Assembly (NCBI GenBank): GCA_951813255.1
Contig: OX638353.1
Location: forward strand, 248,001 to 312,000
Direction: 5' to 3'
From: an uncultured Dehalococcoidia bacterium
GTDB taxonomy: Bacteria; Chloroflexota; Dehalococcoidia; Lucifugimonadales; JAAXIE01
DNA: 64,000 nt
The notes under the pieces were generated by a model. That model was not told the DNA's origin. It ran no database searches and saw nothing but the letters and a program-made list of their open reading frames with translations. Positions 8,598 through 17,972 of the stretch are shown here, one piece after another (the stretch's first letter is position 1; every line of letters starts with the position of its first letter). A program made the translations under genes and the position numbers.

Positions 8598-10010
8598 TTA
8601 CCCGCCCACAGGGCCCGCACCCAAGCCGGGCTCCGTCATCTTCTCGGGACGCATCAGCTCCTCCAGTTCCTCTTCTGAGAGGTCGGTCTCGCGCCGGGCT
8701 ACCTCGCGGATGGTGAGGCCACTGGTGGCGGCCTGCTTGGCGATCTGGGCTGCCCTGTCGTAGCCGATGGCTGGAGAGAGAGCAGTGCCCAACATCAGTC
8801 CCCGCTCCACCATGCCGGGGCCGACGTCCGTGGCCTCAAGGCCGCTCACGCATTGGTCTGCGAAGTTCTCTGCTGTGGTGGACAGAAGGGAGATGGACTG
8901 GAGCAGGTTGTGTGCCGCGACCGGCATCATGGTGTTCAATTCGAAGTATCCACCTTTGGAGGCCATGGCTACGGACAGGTCGTTTCCCAGGACCTGAGCG
9001 CTGACCTGCACCAGTGACTCGGCTATTACCGGGTTCACCTTGCCCGGCATGATGGAGCTGCCGGGCTGTACTTCCGGAAGGGTTAGCTCGCCCAAGCCGG
9101 CCCTCGGCCCCGAGCCTAGGAAGCGTATGTCGTTGGCAATCTTGTGCAAGCTTATGGCCACGCTGCGTAGCGTGCCACTGGCCGCGATGATGCCGTCTAG
9201 GGAACTCTGGGCTTGGAAGTGGTTGGCCGTCTCCCACACCTTCACGCCGGTGATCTGCGACAGGTGGGCGCAGACGCGTCCGGAGAACTCTGGATGGGCG
9301 TTTATGCCTGTGCCGACCGCGGTGCCGCCGAGGGCGACTTCGCCCAGTTCCTGTTGGGCGAACTCCAAGCGGCGGAGGCTGCGCTCCACCTGTCCTTCGT
9401 AGCCCCGGAAAACCTGACCCAATCGGATGGGCGTGGCATCCTGCAGGTGGGTGCGGGCCGTCTTGATGACAGGCCAGAACTGTTGCGACTTCTGCCCCAA
9501 GGCTGAGCGCAGGCCCTGCAGCGAGGGAATCAACTCGTCCTGGATGTCCATAAGGGCTGAGAGGTGGATGCAAGTGGGTATGACGTCGTTGGACGATTGT
9601 CCCATGTTCACGTGGTCGTTGGGGTGAACTCGCTTGCCCTGCTGGTTCAGAATCTGGGTGGCCCGGTTGCCAATGACCTCGTTGGCGTTGGTGTTGGTCG
9701 AGGTGCCGGAGCCTGTCTGGAAGATATCGACTACGAAATGGTAGTCCAATGCGCCGTCGGCGACCTCTTGGGCAGCCTGCACGATTGCATTGGCGATATC
9801 AGGCTCCAGCAGCTCCAGTTCCATGTTGGAGCGGGCGGCAGCCAGCTTGATGAGACCGAGGGCGCGGATGAAGGTTCTGGAGAAACGCAGGTCGCTGATG
9901 GGGAAGTTCAACACGGCCCGCATTGTGGATGCGCCATACAGGGCATCGGCAGGCACTTCCATCGTGCCCATGGAGTCGCGCTCCGTCCTGGTATTCCTCT
10001 CTGCTGTCAC
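8598..10010 (-). CDS. fumC: Class II fumarate hydratase
   Basis: The enzyme interconverts fumarate and L-malate in the citric acid cycle; it is the heat-stable, iron-independent class II type. The protein has 470 residues from a GTG start at 10010 (TAERNTRTERDSMG), preceded by a GGGAGG ribosome site with 7-base spacing. The frame continues upstream to 10130, but that extension has no family match. The superfamily signature GSSIMPGKVNPV with the mobile catalytic serine is present, as is the GSGTSTNTNANEVI motif. The C-terminus SEEELEELMRPEKMTEPGL is typical. Aspartase is the main alternative, but the TRTERDSMGTMEVPADALYGA opening and the length favour fumarase. Confidence 0.93.
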   Translation of the reverse strand: MTAERNTRTERDSMGTMEVPADALYGASTMRAVLNFPISDLRFSRTFIRALGLIKLAAARSNMELELLEPDIANAIVQAAQEVADGALDYHFVVDIFQTGSGTSTNTNANEVIGNRATQILNQQGKRVHPNDHVNMGQSSNDVIPTCIHLSALMDIQDELIPSLQGLRSALGQKSQQFWPVIKTARTHLQDATPIRLGQVFRGYEGQVERSLRRLEFAQQELGEVALGGTAVGTGINAHPEFSGRVCAHLSQITGVKVWETANHFQAQSSLDGIIAASGTLRSVAISLHKIANDIRFLGSGPRAGLGELTLPEVQPGSSIMPGKVNPVIAESLVQVSAQVLGNDLSVAMASKGGYFELNTMMPVAAHNLLQSISLLSTTAENFADQCVSGLEATDVGPGMVERGLMLGTALSPAIGYDRAAQIAKQAATSGLTIREVARRETDLSEEELEELMRPEKMTEPGLGAGPVGG

Positions 10011-10042
10011 CTGAGGTCCTCCCTTTCGGACATAGTTCTTAC

Positions 10043-10061
10043 GCCGCCTAGTACAGGCGGC
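10043..10061 (-). promoter_or_regulatory. Hairpin in the fumC leader
   Basis: A perfect 7-base-pair stem (GCCGCCT / AGGCGGC) with a 5-base loop lies about 33 bases upstream of the fumC GTG, just beyond the ribosome site. A TATACA -10-like element lies a little further upstream near 10080. The hairpin could affect translation or mRNA stability; nothing more can be read from sequence. Confidence 0.35.
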
Positions 10062-10283
10062 ATCTGTTCGGTGCAGATTGTATAGCCTGAGGGAGCGTTT
10101 GAGTACCGAATGGCCCCCCTGGATGCACAAGCATCGCGCCAGGCTCTCACTCTCGGTGTGTTAAAATGATATCGCCCCCTCCGCTCCAGCTTACCTCGCT
10201 ATCGAGGTCTGCCTACCCCGATTAAGCTTTGACCCACCACCGCTACGGTGTGCGCCCTCGTCATGAGGAGAGGAGTTGTCCAA

Positions 10284-13200
10284 TTGAGCTTCCTTACATC
10301 TATGGCCCTGCGCCGCCCAACGGTGGTTCTGCTGGCCGTCGTCATCGTCCTAGTCTCCGGCGTCTTCGCCTACCGCTCGCTCCAAGTGGAGCTCTTCCCC
10401 CAGATCGAATTTCCTCTTGTCACAGTATTCGCATCCTACCCTTCCGCAGACCCTGAAGCCGTTGTTCGCGATGTTACGGAACCCATAGAGCGGGCTATTT
10501 CCGGCACTGAAGGCTTGGAAACCATTCAGTCCACCTCATCTGAGGGTAATGCCGCTGTATTTGCCACGTTCGAGTACGGGACGGATATGGCGGAAGCAGA
10601 GAGCGTTATAAGAAATGCGGTGAACGGGACCAGCTTTCTGCCTGGAGTGGGGGAGCCTAGGATAGGGCGCTTCAACCCCGAGTTCTTTCCGGTCATACAG
10701 TTCGGTGTTATCTCGGACAGGCCTGTTTCCGAGGTACAAGCCGTCGTCCAGTCTATCTTGGTCCCTGAGATTGCCAGCATCGAAGGGGTCATGGATGTCG
10801 ACCTGAGCGGAGAAACAGAACGCAACGTGATGGTCACGGCTGACCTAGCCAAGTTGGAGTCCAGCGGCGTCACCTTCTTCCAAGTTGCGGCTGCACTCCG
10901 GGAGAACAATGTCACCCTTCCTGCTGGCCTGCTCCTCGATGGGTCGCAGCGGGTGATAGCAAAGACCACCCATACGTTCGGGTCAGTCAACGAGATTGGA
11001 GACCTGGTGGTCGGCGCATCTGCGTCTGGACCAATACGGCTCTCCGATGTGGCCGATGTCAGGCTTGGCGCAGGCGTGCCCGACAGCATTTCCCGCACCA
11101 ACGGCAAGACTGGGCTGAGCGTCGCCGTGTCCAAGAAGCCGGAAGCCAACACCTTGGACGTCACCACCGCGGTGAACGAGACACTGGCCACGATTGAGGG
11201 GATTCCGGACGACTTCGAGATTGTGGTCATCACTGACCAAGGCCCCGAGATCCAGCATCAGATCGACACGCTCATTAGGGAGGGCATGTTCGGGTTCCTG
11301 TTTGCAGTCTCCGTGGTCTTCGCGTTCATGCTCACAATACGACCTACGTTCGTCCGCGGGCTGTTCAGCACCTTGCGCCCCACCATCGTCATTGGACTGT
11401 CGATTCCACTGAGCGTCTTTACAGGCATTCTCCTGATGACATGGCAGGACATGACCCTGAACTTCATGACTCTGGGAGGGCTGGCCATCTCGGTAGGACG
11501 CGTAGTGGACGACTCCATCGTAGTGCTGGAGAACGTCTACCGCCACATACAGGGGGGCCGCAACCGGTGGCGGGCAGCCTTGGAGGCCACGTCAGAAGTG
11601 GCCCCCGCGATTTTCGCGTCCACCATGACCACTGTCGTCGTCTTCCTGCCCTTGGCCTTCATTCAAGGGCTGGTTGGCTCTTTCTTCCTGCCCTTTGCCC
11701 TCACGGTCACGTTCGCTCTGATCGCCTCGCTGCTGGTGGCCCTTACGGCTGTCCCCGTCCTAGCAGCGCTGTTTCTGCGGGCTGGGGACCTGCCGGAAGG
11801 CGCTGGCGATGAAGGCGAGATCCCCCTGCAGGAGACCTGGTTGCAGAGGGCGTACCTTCCAATCCTCCGATGGGCGCTTGGTCACAGGGCAATCACTCTC
11901 CTGGTGGCCATCGTGCTAACTGTATCCAGCCTTGGCCTGCTAACGTTTATCCCGGTGAGCCTGTTCGGTGGAGGAGGCGAGCGCATCCTCATCGTCGAAC
12001 TCAGCCTGCCTCCGGGCAGCCGCGTAGACCAGACCACCTCGGAAGTAACCAGAATCGAGCGGCGGATTGCCGAAGTTTCTGACGTGTATTCGGTGAGCAT
12101 AGGCGCAAGCGACTTTAACCTCGGCGGCGTGCCCGCAGGCTTGGAGCAGGCCAGCTTCTACGCCACACTCTCCGAGGATGCCCCGGGCGATATTGCCGAC
12201 GTCCTGAGAGAAGAACTCGAAAAGCCGGGACAGGTGGTGCGCGTCAGTGAGGCCTCCGACGGTCCTCCGTCGGCTGGTATTGAGATTTTCGTTACCGGTC
12301 CGAATTACGATGACATAACTTCAGTGGCCAGTGAACTGTCGGCGTCCATTTCTGCAATTGAGGGCGTCGTCAATCTGGAGAGCAACGTGGCGCAAGCCCG
12401 TCCAGAGGTTTCTATCGAGGTTGACCCGGAAAGGGCCGCTCTCATCGGGTTGAGCACACGCCAGGTTGGCCTACAGCTTAGCCAGTACCTCATCGGCCAG
12501 ACCGTTACCACCATCAACGTTGATGGAGAAACAGTGGACGTGGTCCTCTCAGGCGGTCTTGGAGCCGCAAGGGGCATAGACCAAGTCCGGTCTCTGGTCA
12601 TCGTGGGGCCTGCTGGAACGGCGCCCGTAGGCGACTTGGCAGAACTGGTAATGAGAGAGGGGCCGGTTTCCATCAGCCGAACCGACGGTGTGCGGTCCTC
12701 CACCATAGAGGCGGACATTGTGGCGGATGATACCCAAGCCGTGGGTGTCCTGGTCGATGAAAAGATCGCCGCTCTCGACCTGCCCCCAGGGGTAAGCGTT
12801 TCCAGCGGGGGTATCTTCGCCGATATCGAGGAGGGCTTCCGGGCCATCTTCGTTACGATGGCTATTGGCATAGTGCTGGTCTACATTGTGATGGTGGCGA
12901 GTCTCGGTTCCCTGCGGAACCCGTTCGTGATCGTGACGACACTGCCCTTCGCCCTCATCGGGGTCATGCTGGCCCTTGCCATCACGGGACGCTCCTTGGG
13001 GCTTCCGGCGATGATGGGCATGCTGCTGCTGATAGGCATCGTTGTCACCAACGCCATCGTGCTCATCGCCTTCGTGGAGCAACAGCGGACCAAGGGTATG
13101 TCGGTGTACGATGCGTTGATCTCCGGTGCGCGGGTGCGCCTCCGGCCAATTCTCATGACGGCGCTCACTACAAGCTTTGCCCTCCTGCCCCTTGCGGTTG

Positions 13201-13412
13201 AGACGGGTGGCAGTGGTCTCATCAGTGCTGAGTTAGCCACAGTGGTCATCGGCGGGCTGATCAGCTCTACGGCCCTGACCCTGGTCGTCGTACCTATCGT
13301 GTACCTGCTGTTCAACGAGAGTGCCCCTAGGCTCTTGGCCAGCCTCCTGCGGCGCGTGCAGTCCTCACAGGAAGCAACGCCGGCGCCAACTCATGTAGCT
13401 GGGGACTCTTAG
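10284..13412 (+). CDS. RND superfamily efflux transporter (AcrB/HAE1-like), no partner genes
   Basis: This is a large proton-driven inner-membrane transporter of the RND superfamily, 1042 residues from a TTG start (LSFLTSMALRRPTVV) preceded by GGAG with 8-base spacing. An in-phase ATG at 10248 is the other option. The architecture is the usual duplicated one: a first helix, a large extracellular loop, six helices, then the same again. The proton-relay Asp pair is kept in GRVVDDSIVVLENVYRH, and ALRRPTVV at the N-terminus is the family opening. No membrane-fusion protein or TolC gene is beside it, as in monoderm lineages where RND pumps work alone. The substrate cannot be inferred. Confidence 0.88.
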   Translation: MSFLTSMALRRPTVVLLAVVIVLVSGVFAYRSLQVELFPQIEFPLVTVFASYPSADPEAVVRDVTEPIERAISGTEGLETIQSTSSEGNAAVFATFEYGTDMAEAESVIRNAVNGTSFLPGVGEPRIGRFNPEFFPVIQFGVISDRPVSEVQAVVQSILVPEIASIEGVMDVDLSGETERNVMVTADLAKLESSGVTFFQVAAALRENNVTLPAGLLLDGSQRVIAKTTHTFGSVNEIGDLVVGASASGPIRLSDVADVRLGAGVPDSISRTNGKTGLSVAVSKKPEANTLDVTTAVNETLATIEGIPDDFEIVVITDQGPEIQHQIDTLIREGMFGFLFAVSVVFAFMLTIRPTFVRGLFSTLRPTIVIGLSIPLSVFTGILLMTWQDMTLNFMTLGGLAISVGRVVDDSIVVLENVYRHIQGGRNRWRAALEATSEVAPAIFASTMTTVVVFLPLAFIQGLVGSFFLPFALTVTFALIASLLVALTAVPVLAALFLRAGDLPEGAGDEGEIPLQETWLQRAYLPILRWALGHRAITLLVAIVLTVSSLGLLTFIPVSLFGGGGERILIVELSLPPGSRVDQTTSEVTRIERRIAEVSDVYSVSIGASDFNLGGVPAGLEQASFYATLSEDAPGDIADVLREELEKPGQVVRVSEASDGPPSAGIEIFVTGPNYDDITSVASELSASISAIEGVVNLESNVAQARPEVSIEVDPERAALIGLSTRQVGLQLSQYLIGQTVTTINVDGETVDVVLSGGLGAARGIDQVRSLVIVGPAGTAPVGDLAELVMREGPVSISRTDGVRSSTIEADIVADDTQAVGVLVDEKIAALDLPPGVSVSSGGIFADIEEGFRAIFVTMAIGIVLVYIVMVASLGSLRNPFVIVTTLPFALIGVMLALAITGRSLGLPAMMGMLLLIGIVVTNAIVLIAFVEQQRTKGMSVYDALISGARVRLRPILMTALTTSFALLPLAVETGGSGLISAELATVVIGGLISSTALTLVVVPIVYLLFNESAPRLLASLLRRVQSSQEATPAPTHVAGDS

Positions 13413-13730
13413 GTCCCGCTGTCAGGGACGGGTCTGCCATCCTTGCCGGACAGGTTTCGGACTGCGCTGTCTGGTAAGGCGTCCGGCAGGGAATGGCTGA
13501 CTTGCAGAGGTGTTGAGACACCGGGTACGGCGGAAGCAGAAGAGTGGGTGGGGTCAGCTAGAGCGCAGAAGGTCCGCCAGCGTCCTTGACCCTTGGGTGC
13601 ACCAATGGATACCAGAGAGCCCAGTATATGGCTAGGTCAAGGCCCCCAGTCCCCTTTGAAGAACACACGGGGCACGGTGGGATGCTCGAGGCAACGTGTC
13701 CCAGCGCCACGAGGAGTGCAGCCGGAGCTA
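13413..13730. other. Intergenic region between RND transporter and pseudo-sortase
   Basis: The two flanking genes converge here. A short hairpin of GTCCC and GGGAC directly follows the transporter stop and may act as a weak terminator; it has no T-run. I see no credible coding frame: the open frames have no ribosome site and no recognisable protein. Nothing else is apparent. Confidence 0.4.
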
Positions 13731-14636
13731 CTAGCTCCTCACCCCATCCAAGACGCCTTGCACAATCAGACGCTGGTCGTAGACACCGCGAGGCACCGCG
13801 GTAACCATGAACAGTTGGGGTGAGCCATTGTCAGTAAGTGTCAGATAGTCGATGGTGAACTGCCCTTGGGGAATGACCATTGAGTCGACAATACGGTACA
13901 GATAAGACTCGGTGCCGTTTTGCACCACGGCGAAAACCTCTTCCCCACGTCGGATCTTAGTGGGTATCTCCGGCAACTGGGCAAACACGTTCCCCCCATC
14001 ACGTAAGGGACTTTCCAAGTTGCCGAACAGCCAGACGCTGCCTGCCTCTCCGGAATTGGCGGTTGTCGGGATGTGTCCCACCACGTTATCGGGTGTTTCG
14101 AAGTTGCCAGTGTCCACAATGTTCAGTTGCCGGACCTCGGAGTCGATATCGATGCTGGGGATAATGAGCCTCGTGGGCATGGGCAACGTTCCCACCGGCG
14201 CAGGCGTCGGTGGCCCCCAATCACCCTCTTGTATGAGGGCGATTGGGCCTCTCGATCCTAGTAGGTCGGCCCAGTCTGCGGCCTTCACCGACGCGCCCGG
14301 ATATAGGGGCGCTACGCGTGCAGCAAGGTCGGAAGGCAACTCAGCCACCGGAGTTGGTGCAGGGGGTGGGGCCACTGGCTGAGGGGGCGCTGCGACAGCG
14401 ACGGTCGGGGTGGGCGTCTGGCTCGGGGCCGGCGTAGGTTGTATAGGCGCCTGGGTGGGCTCCGGCGTGCTAACCACGTCAGGTTCTGAAGAGCCGTCGA
14501 ACACGAAAGCAAAAAGGCTCCAAACCAATACACCCACAAGGGCCAGCACGACGACGGCCGCTCCGGCAAGCGGGAGCATTCGTCGCGCCATACGGGACCG
14601 GCGATTTAAGAGAAGATAGTCGTACCCAGCTTCCAT
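13731..14636 (-). CDS. Sortase-fold protein lacking catalytic His and Cys (pseudo-sortase)
   Basis: The 301-residue protein has a short cytoplasmic segment, one membrane helix (about residues 20-46), a Pro/Thr/Ala-rich linker (50-100) and a C-terminal sortase domain (about 150-301). It is clearly paralogous to the next gene: both begin MEAGYDYLL and align through the sortase domain. The catalytic positions have changed. The His of FGHLESP is Asn206 (FGNLESP), and the Cys of VTCVP is Ala280 (VTAVP); only the Arg is kept (Arg289, YDQRL). It therefore cannot perform Cys transpeptidation as known. The frame is intact, so it looks maintained, perhaps as a binding or regulatory partner of the active copy. 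Confidence 0.85.
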   Translation of the reverse strand: MEAGYDYLLLNRRSRMARRMLPLAGAAVVVLALVGVLVWSLFAFVFDGSSEPDVVSTPEPTQAPIQPTPAPSQTPTPTVAVAAPPQPVAPPPAPTPVAELPSDLAARVAPLYPGASVKAADWADLLGSRGPIALIQEGDWGPPTPAPVGTLPMPTRLIIPSIDIDSEVRQLNIVDTGNFETPDNVVGHIPTTANSGEAGSVWLFGNLESPLRDGGNVFAQLPEIPTKIRRGEEVFAVVQNGTESYLYRIVDSMVIPQGQFTIDYLTLTDNGSPQLFMVTAVPRGVYDQRLIVQGVLDGVRS

Positions 14637-14659
14637 TCTACCCCTACACTACCCACGGT
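14629..14659 (-). repeat. Leader/start block shared with the second sortase gene (copy 1)
   Basis: A 31-base block covering the start codon, ribosome site (AGGGGTAG) and upstream leader of the pseudo-sortase is the same as 15887-15917 at 30 of 31 positions. The sequence further upstream differs. The two genes therefore share a common translation-initiation region, left by duplication or kept by selection. Confidence 0.7.
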
Positions 14660-14922
14660 TGATTGTGGGAATCCACTGTCAATTGCCTACCCGGGGCTGC
14701 CGGAGAGCTAAGGGACAAACGGCTATCCACACTCTCCTCATCAGCCCTCCGGTTACAAGAATCGTGATGCCTGTGCCGGCATTAGTACCGCGCAGGCTTG
14801 GCTTCGCACCAGCGCGAGGTTGGCATTGTTCGCCGGGGCCTCGCCGGCTGGCAAGGTCTTTGCTGATGGGTCCGAAGGGCAGGCCTTCACGGGCGCCTCT
14901 CAGAATGAACGAAGCGCGGCTG

Positions 14923-15894
14923 CTAGCTCTTCACTCCCTCCAGGACAGCTCGGACGACCAAGCGATGGTCGTACACAAAGCGGGGCACACAGGTCACCAT
15001 CAACAGTTGGGCCGTGCCATCGTCGGTCATGCTCAACTCGTCTTGGGGCACTACCTTGGATTCGACGATGCGATAGAGGTACTGGTCGGAGCCGTTCTCC
15101 ACCACAGCGTAGACATCGTCGCCCCGCCGGAGCATCGCCGGTATCTCCGGCAACTTGCCGAACACGTTGCCCTCACCCCGTATGGGGCTTTCCAAGTGCC
15201 CGAACATCCAGGCGCTTCCTGCCTCTCCGGGGTTGGCGGTGACAGGTATGTGGCCTACCACGTTGTCAGGCGTTTCCCAAGAGACGCTGGTGCCGAGATT
15301 CAGGACCCGGAGTTGCCTCACATCCGACTTGACATCAATGCTGGGTATGAGGAGCCGTGTGGGCGCAGGCAGTTGCCCCAAGTCAGCAGGATCTACCTTA
15401 GTGAAGCCATCAAGCGCCACATAGTGAGCGGCGGGTTCGTACGTGGTGGACTCGGACCAGTAGTCTGACTTCAGGTTTTCACCAGGAAATAGCCCGGCTT
15501 GGCTCGCCAAGTTGGGCGATAGCTCGGTAACTGGCGCGGACGCAGGCTGCGCGGATGCGGGTTGCGCGGATGCGGGTTGCGCGGGAAACACAACTGTTAC
15601 AGGGGATGCAGGCCCCACAGGTGACCCAGGCTCGGGAGTTGACTCGCGGGCTTGGGACAGCTCGCCCCTGGGTTGGGGCGCTGAGGAGGCCACCGCCGCC
15701 AACTCGTCTTCCAGTTCCTCCGAGGACTTCTCGAAGACGAAGAAGAACAGGCTGCCGATGAGTACGCCTGTCAGTCCCAACACAATCAGGGCCGCGCCCG
15801 CGTACGGCAAGGGGTTCTCACGAATCTTGCGTACGGCTAGGCGGATCCGGCGAAGATTGCGATTTGACAGAAGATAATCGTAACCCGCTTCCAT
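14923..15894 (-). CDS. Sortase (class D/E/F-like), membrane anchored
   Basis: Sortases are Cys transpeptidases that join surface proteins to the cell envelope or to each other. The 323-residue protein has a membrane helix at about 31-54, a low-complexity Pro/Ser/Ala linker (65-125) with AQPAS units in tandem, and a sortase domain from about 175. The catalytic triad is complete: His233 in MFGHLESP, Cys302 in VTCVP and Arg311 in YDHRLVV. The upstream segment VVGHIPVTANPGEAGSAW corresponds to the typical GxxPGTxxPGexGN block. No LPXTG-like substrate is encoded in the window. It lies just upstream of the inactive paralogue on the same strand. Confidence 0.88.
   Translation of the reverse strand: MEAGYDYLLSNRNLRRIRLAVRKIRENPLPYAGAALIVLGLTGVLIGSLFFFVFEKSSEELEDELAAVASSAPQPRGELSQARESTPEPGSPVGPASPVTVVFPAQPASAQPASAQPASAPVTELSPNLASQAGLFPGENLKSDYWSESTTYEPAAHYVALDGFTKVDPADLGQLPAPTRLLIPSIDVKSDVRQLRVLNLGTSVSWETPDNVVGHIPVTANPGEAGSAWMFGHLESPIRGEGNVFGKLPEIPAMLRRGDDVYAVVENGSDQYLYRIVESKVVPQDELSMTDDGTAQLLMVTCVPRFVYDHRLVVRAVLEGVKS
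15536..15584 (-). repeat. 15-base minisatellite inside the sortase linker
   Basis: About three tandem copies of a 15-base unit encode AQPASAQPASAQPASAP in the linker between membrane helix and sortase domain. The unit is in phase with the codons, so copy-number change would alter linker length without breaking the frame. Confidence 0.7.
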
Positions 15895-15917
15895 ACTACC
15901 CCTACACTACCCACGGT
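15887..15917 (-). repeat. Leader/start block shared with the pseudo-sortase gene (copy 2)
   Basis: This block matches 14629-14659 at 30 of 31 positions and covers the ribosome site and first codons of the active sortase gene. Confidence 0.7.
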
Positions 15918-16028
15918 AAACTGCAGACTGGAACGCCTGCTCTCCGAGGGGGCGCAAGCTTCTCTGCCTAGGGCCTTGCGGCCCGATGGGCAAGCACTTA
16001 CCGACGCAGCCCCAATATGGGGCGTGGG

Positions 16029-16265
16029 TTACGAACGGGAACGGGGAAGATGAGCAGCCCCGCTGGCGATGGGCTCATTCAGATATATGTCCCCATTGCG
16101 TATTTTTATGTTAAACCCACATTCGGGGTTCGTGCAAACCCAAGCCTTGTAATGAACCGTGGCGCCCTGACTCCCGTAGTCCGAGAGTGGCACTAGCTCG
16201 CCCCGGTGGCATTTGAGACATTGAGGAATGGGCCCGGAATCCACAGGCGCCACCTCCCAACCCAT
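16029..16265 (-). CDS. Small zinc-ribbon protein
   Basis: The 78-residue protein has two metal-binding knuckles, CLKCHRGE (Cys-x2-Cys) and WVCTNPECGF (Cys-x4-Cys), separated by about 28 residues, so it probably binds one zinc ion. The segment between them resembles a beta ribbon, and NIKIRNGDIYLNEP follows. The family is not recognised. The -10 element of a good promoter (16275-16303) lies only about 10 bases before the start codon, so the mRNA is nearly leaderless. It is downstream of rpoD on the same strand but has its own promoter. Confidence 0.75.
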   Translation of the reverse strand: MGWEVAPVDSGPIPQCLKCHRGELVPLSDYGSQGATVHYKAWVCTNPECGFNIKIRNGDIYLNEPIASGAAHLPRSRS

Positions 16266-16274
16266 AATGGAGGC

Positions 16275-16303
16275 AGTATAACCCCCCGTTTTTTCTGGCT
16301 CAA
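16275..16303 (-). promoter_or_regulatory. Promoter of the zinc-ribbon gene
   Basis: On the minus strand TTGAGC (16298-16303) and TATACT (16275-16280) are separated by 17 bases. Transcription would begin at about 16268, three bases before the ATG, which implies a leaderless or almost leaderless message. Confidence 0.65.
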
Positions 16304-16339
16304 GTAGGTCCGAGCACAGTATTTGACAAAATGTTACGT

Positions 16340-17893
<1,554 letters not shown>

Positions 17894-17972
17894 TCGCTAC
17901 CATCTCCTTATCCGGGTCTATGAGTAATTCTGTCCTCTTGTCGCTGGACACTAGTCCAGCAGCAGTGGCACC

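Noticed and set aside
14659..15468. A 269-residue plus-strand frame over the sortase gene
   Set aside because: It is the antisense of the sortase coding sequence, with no ribosome site or domain.
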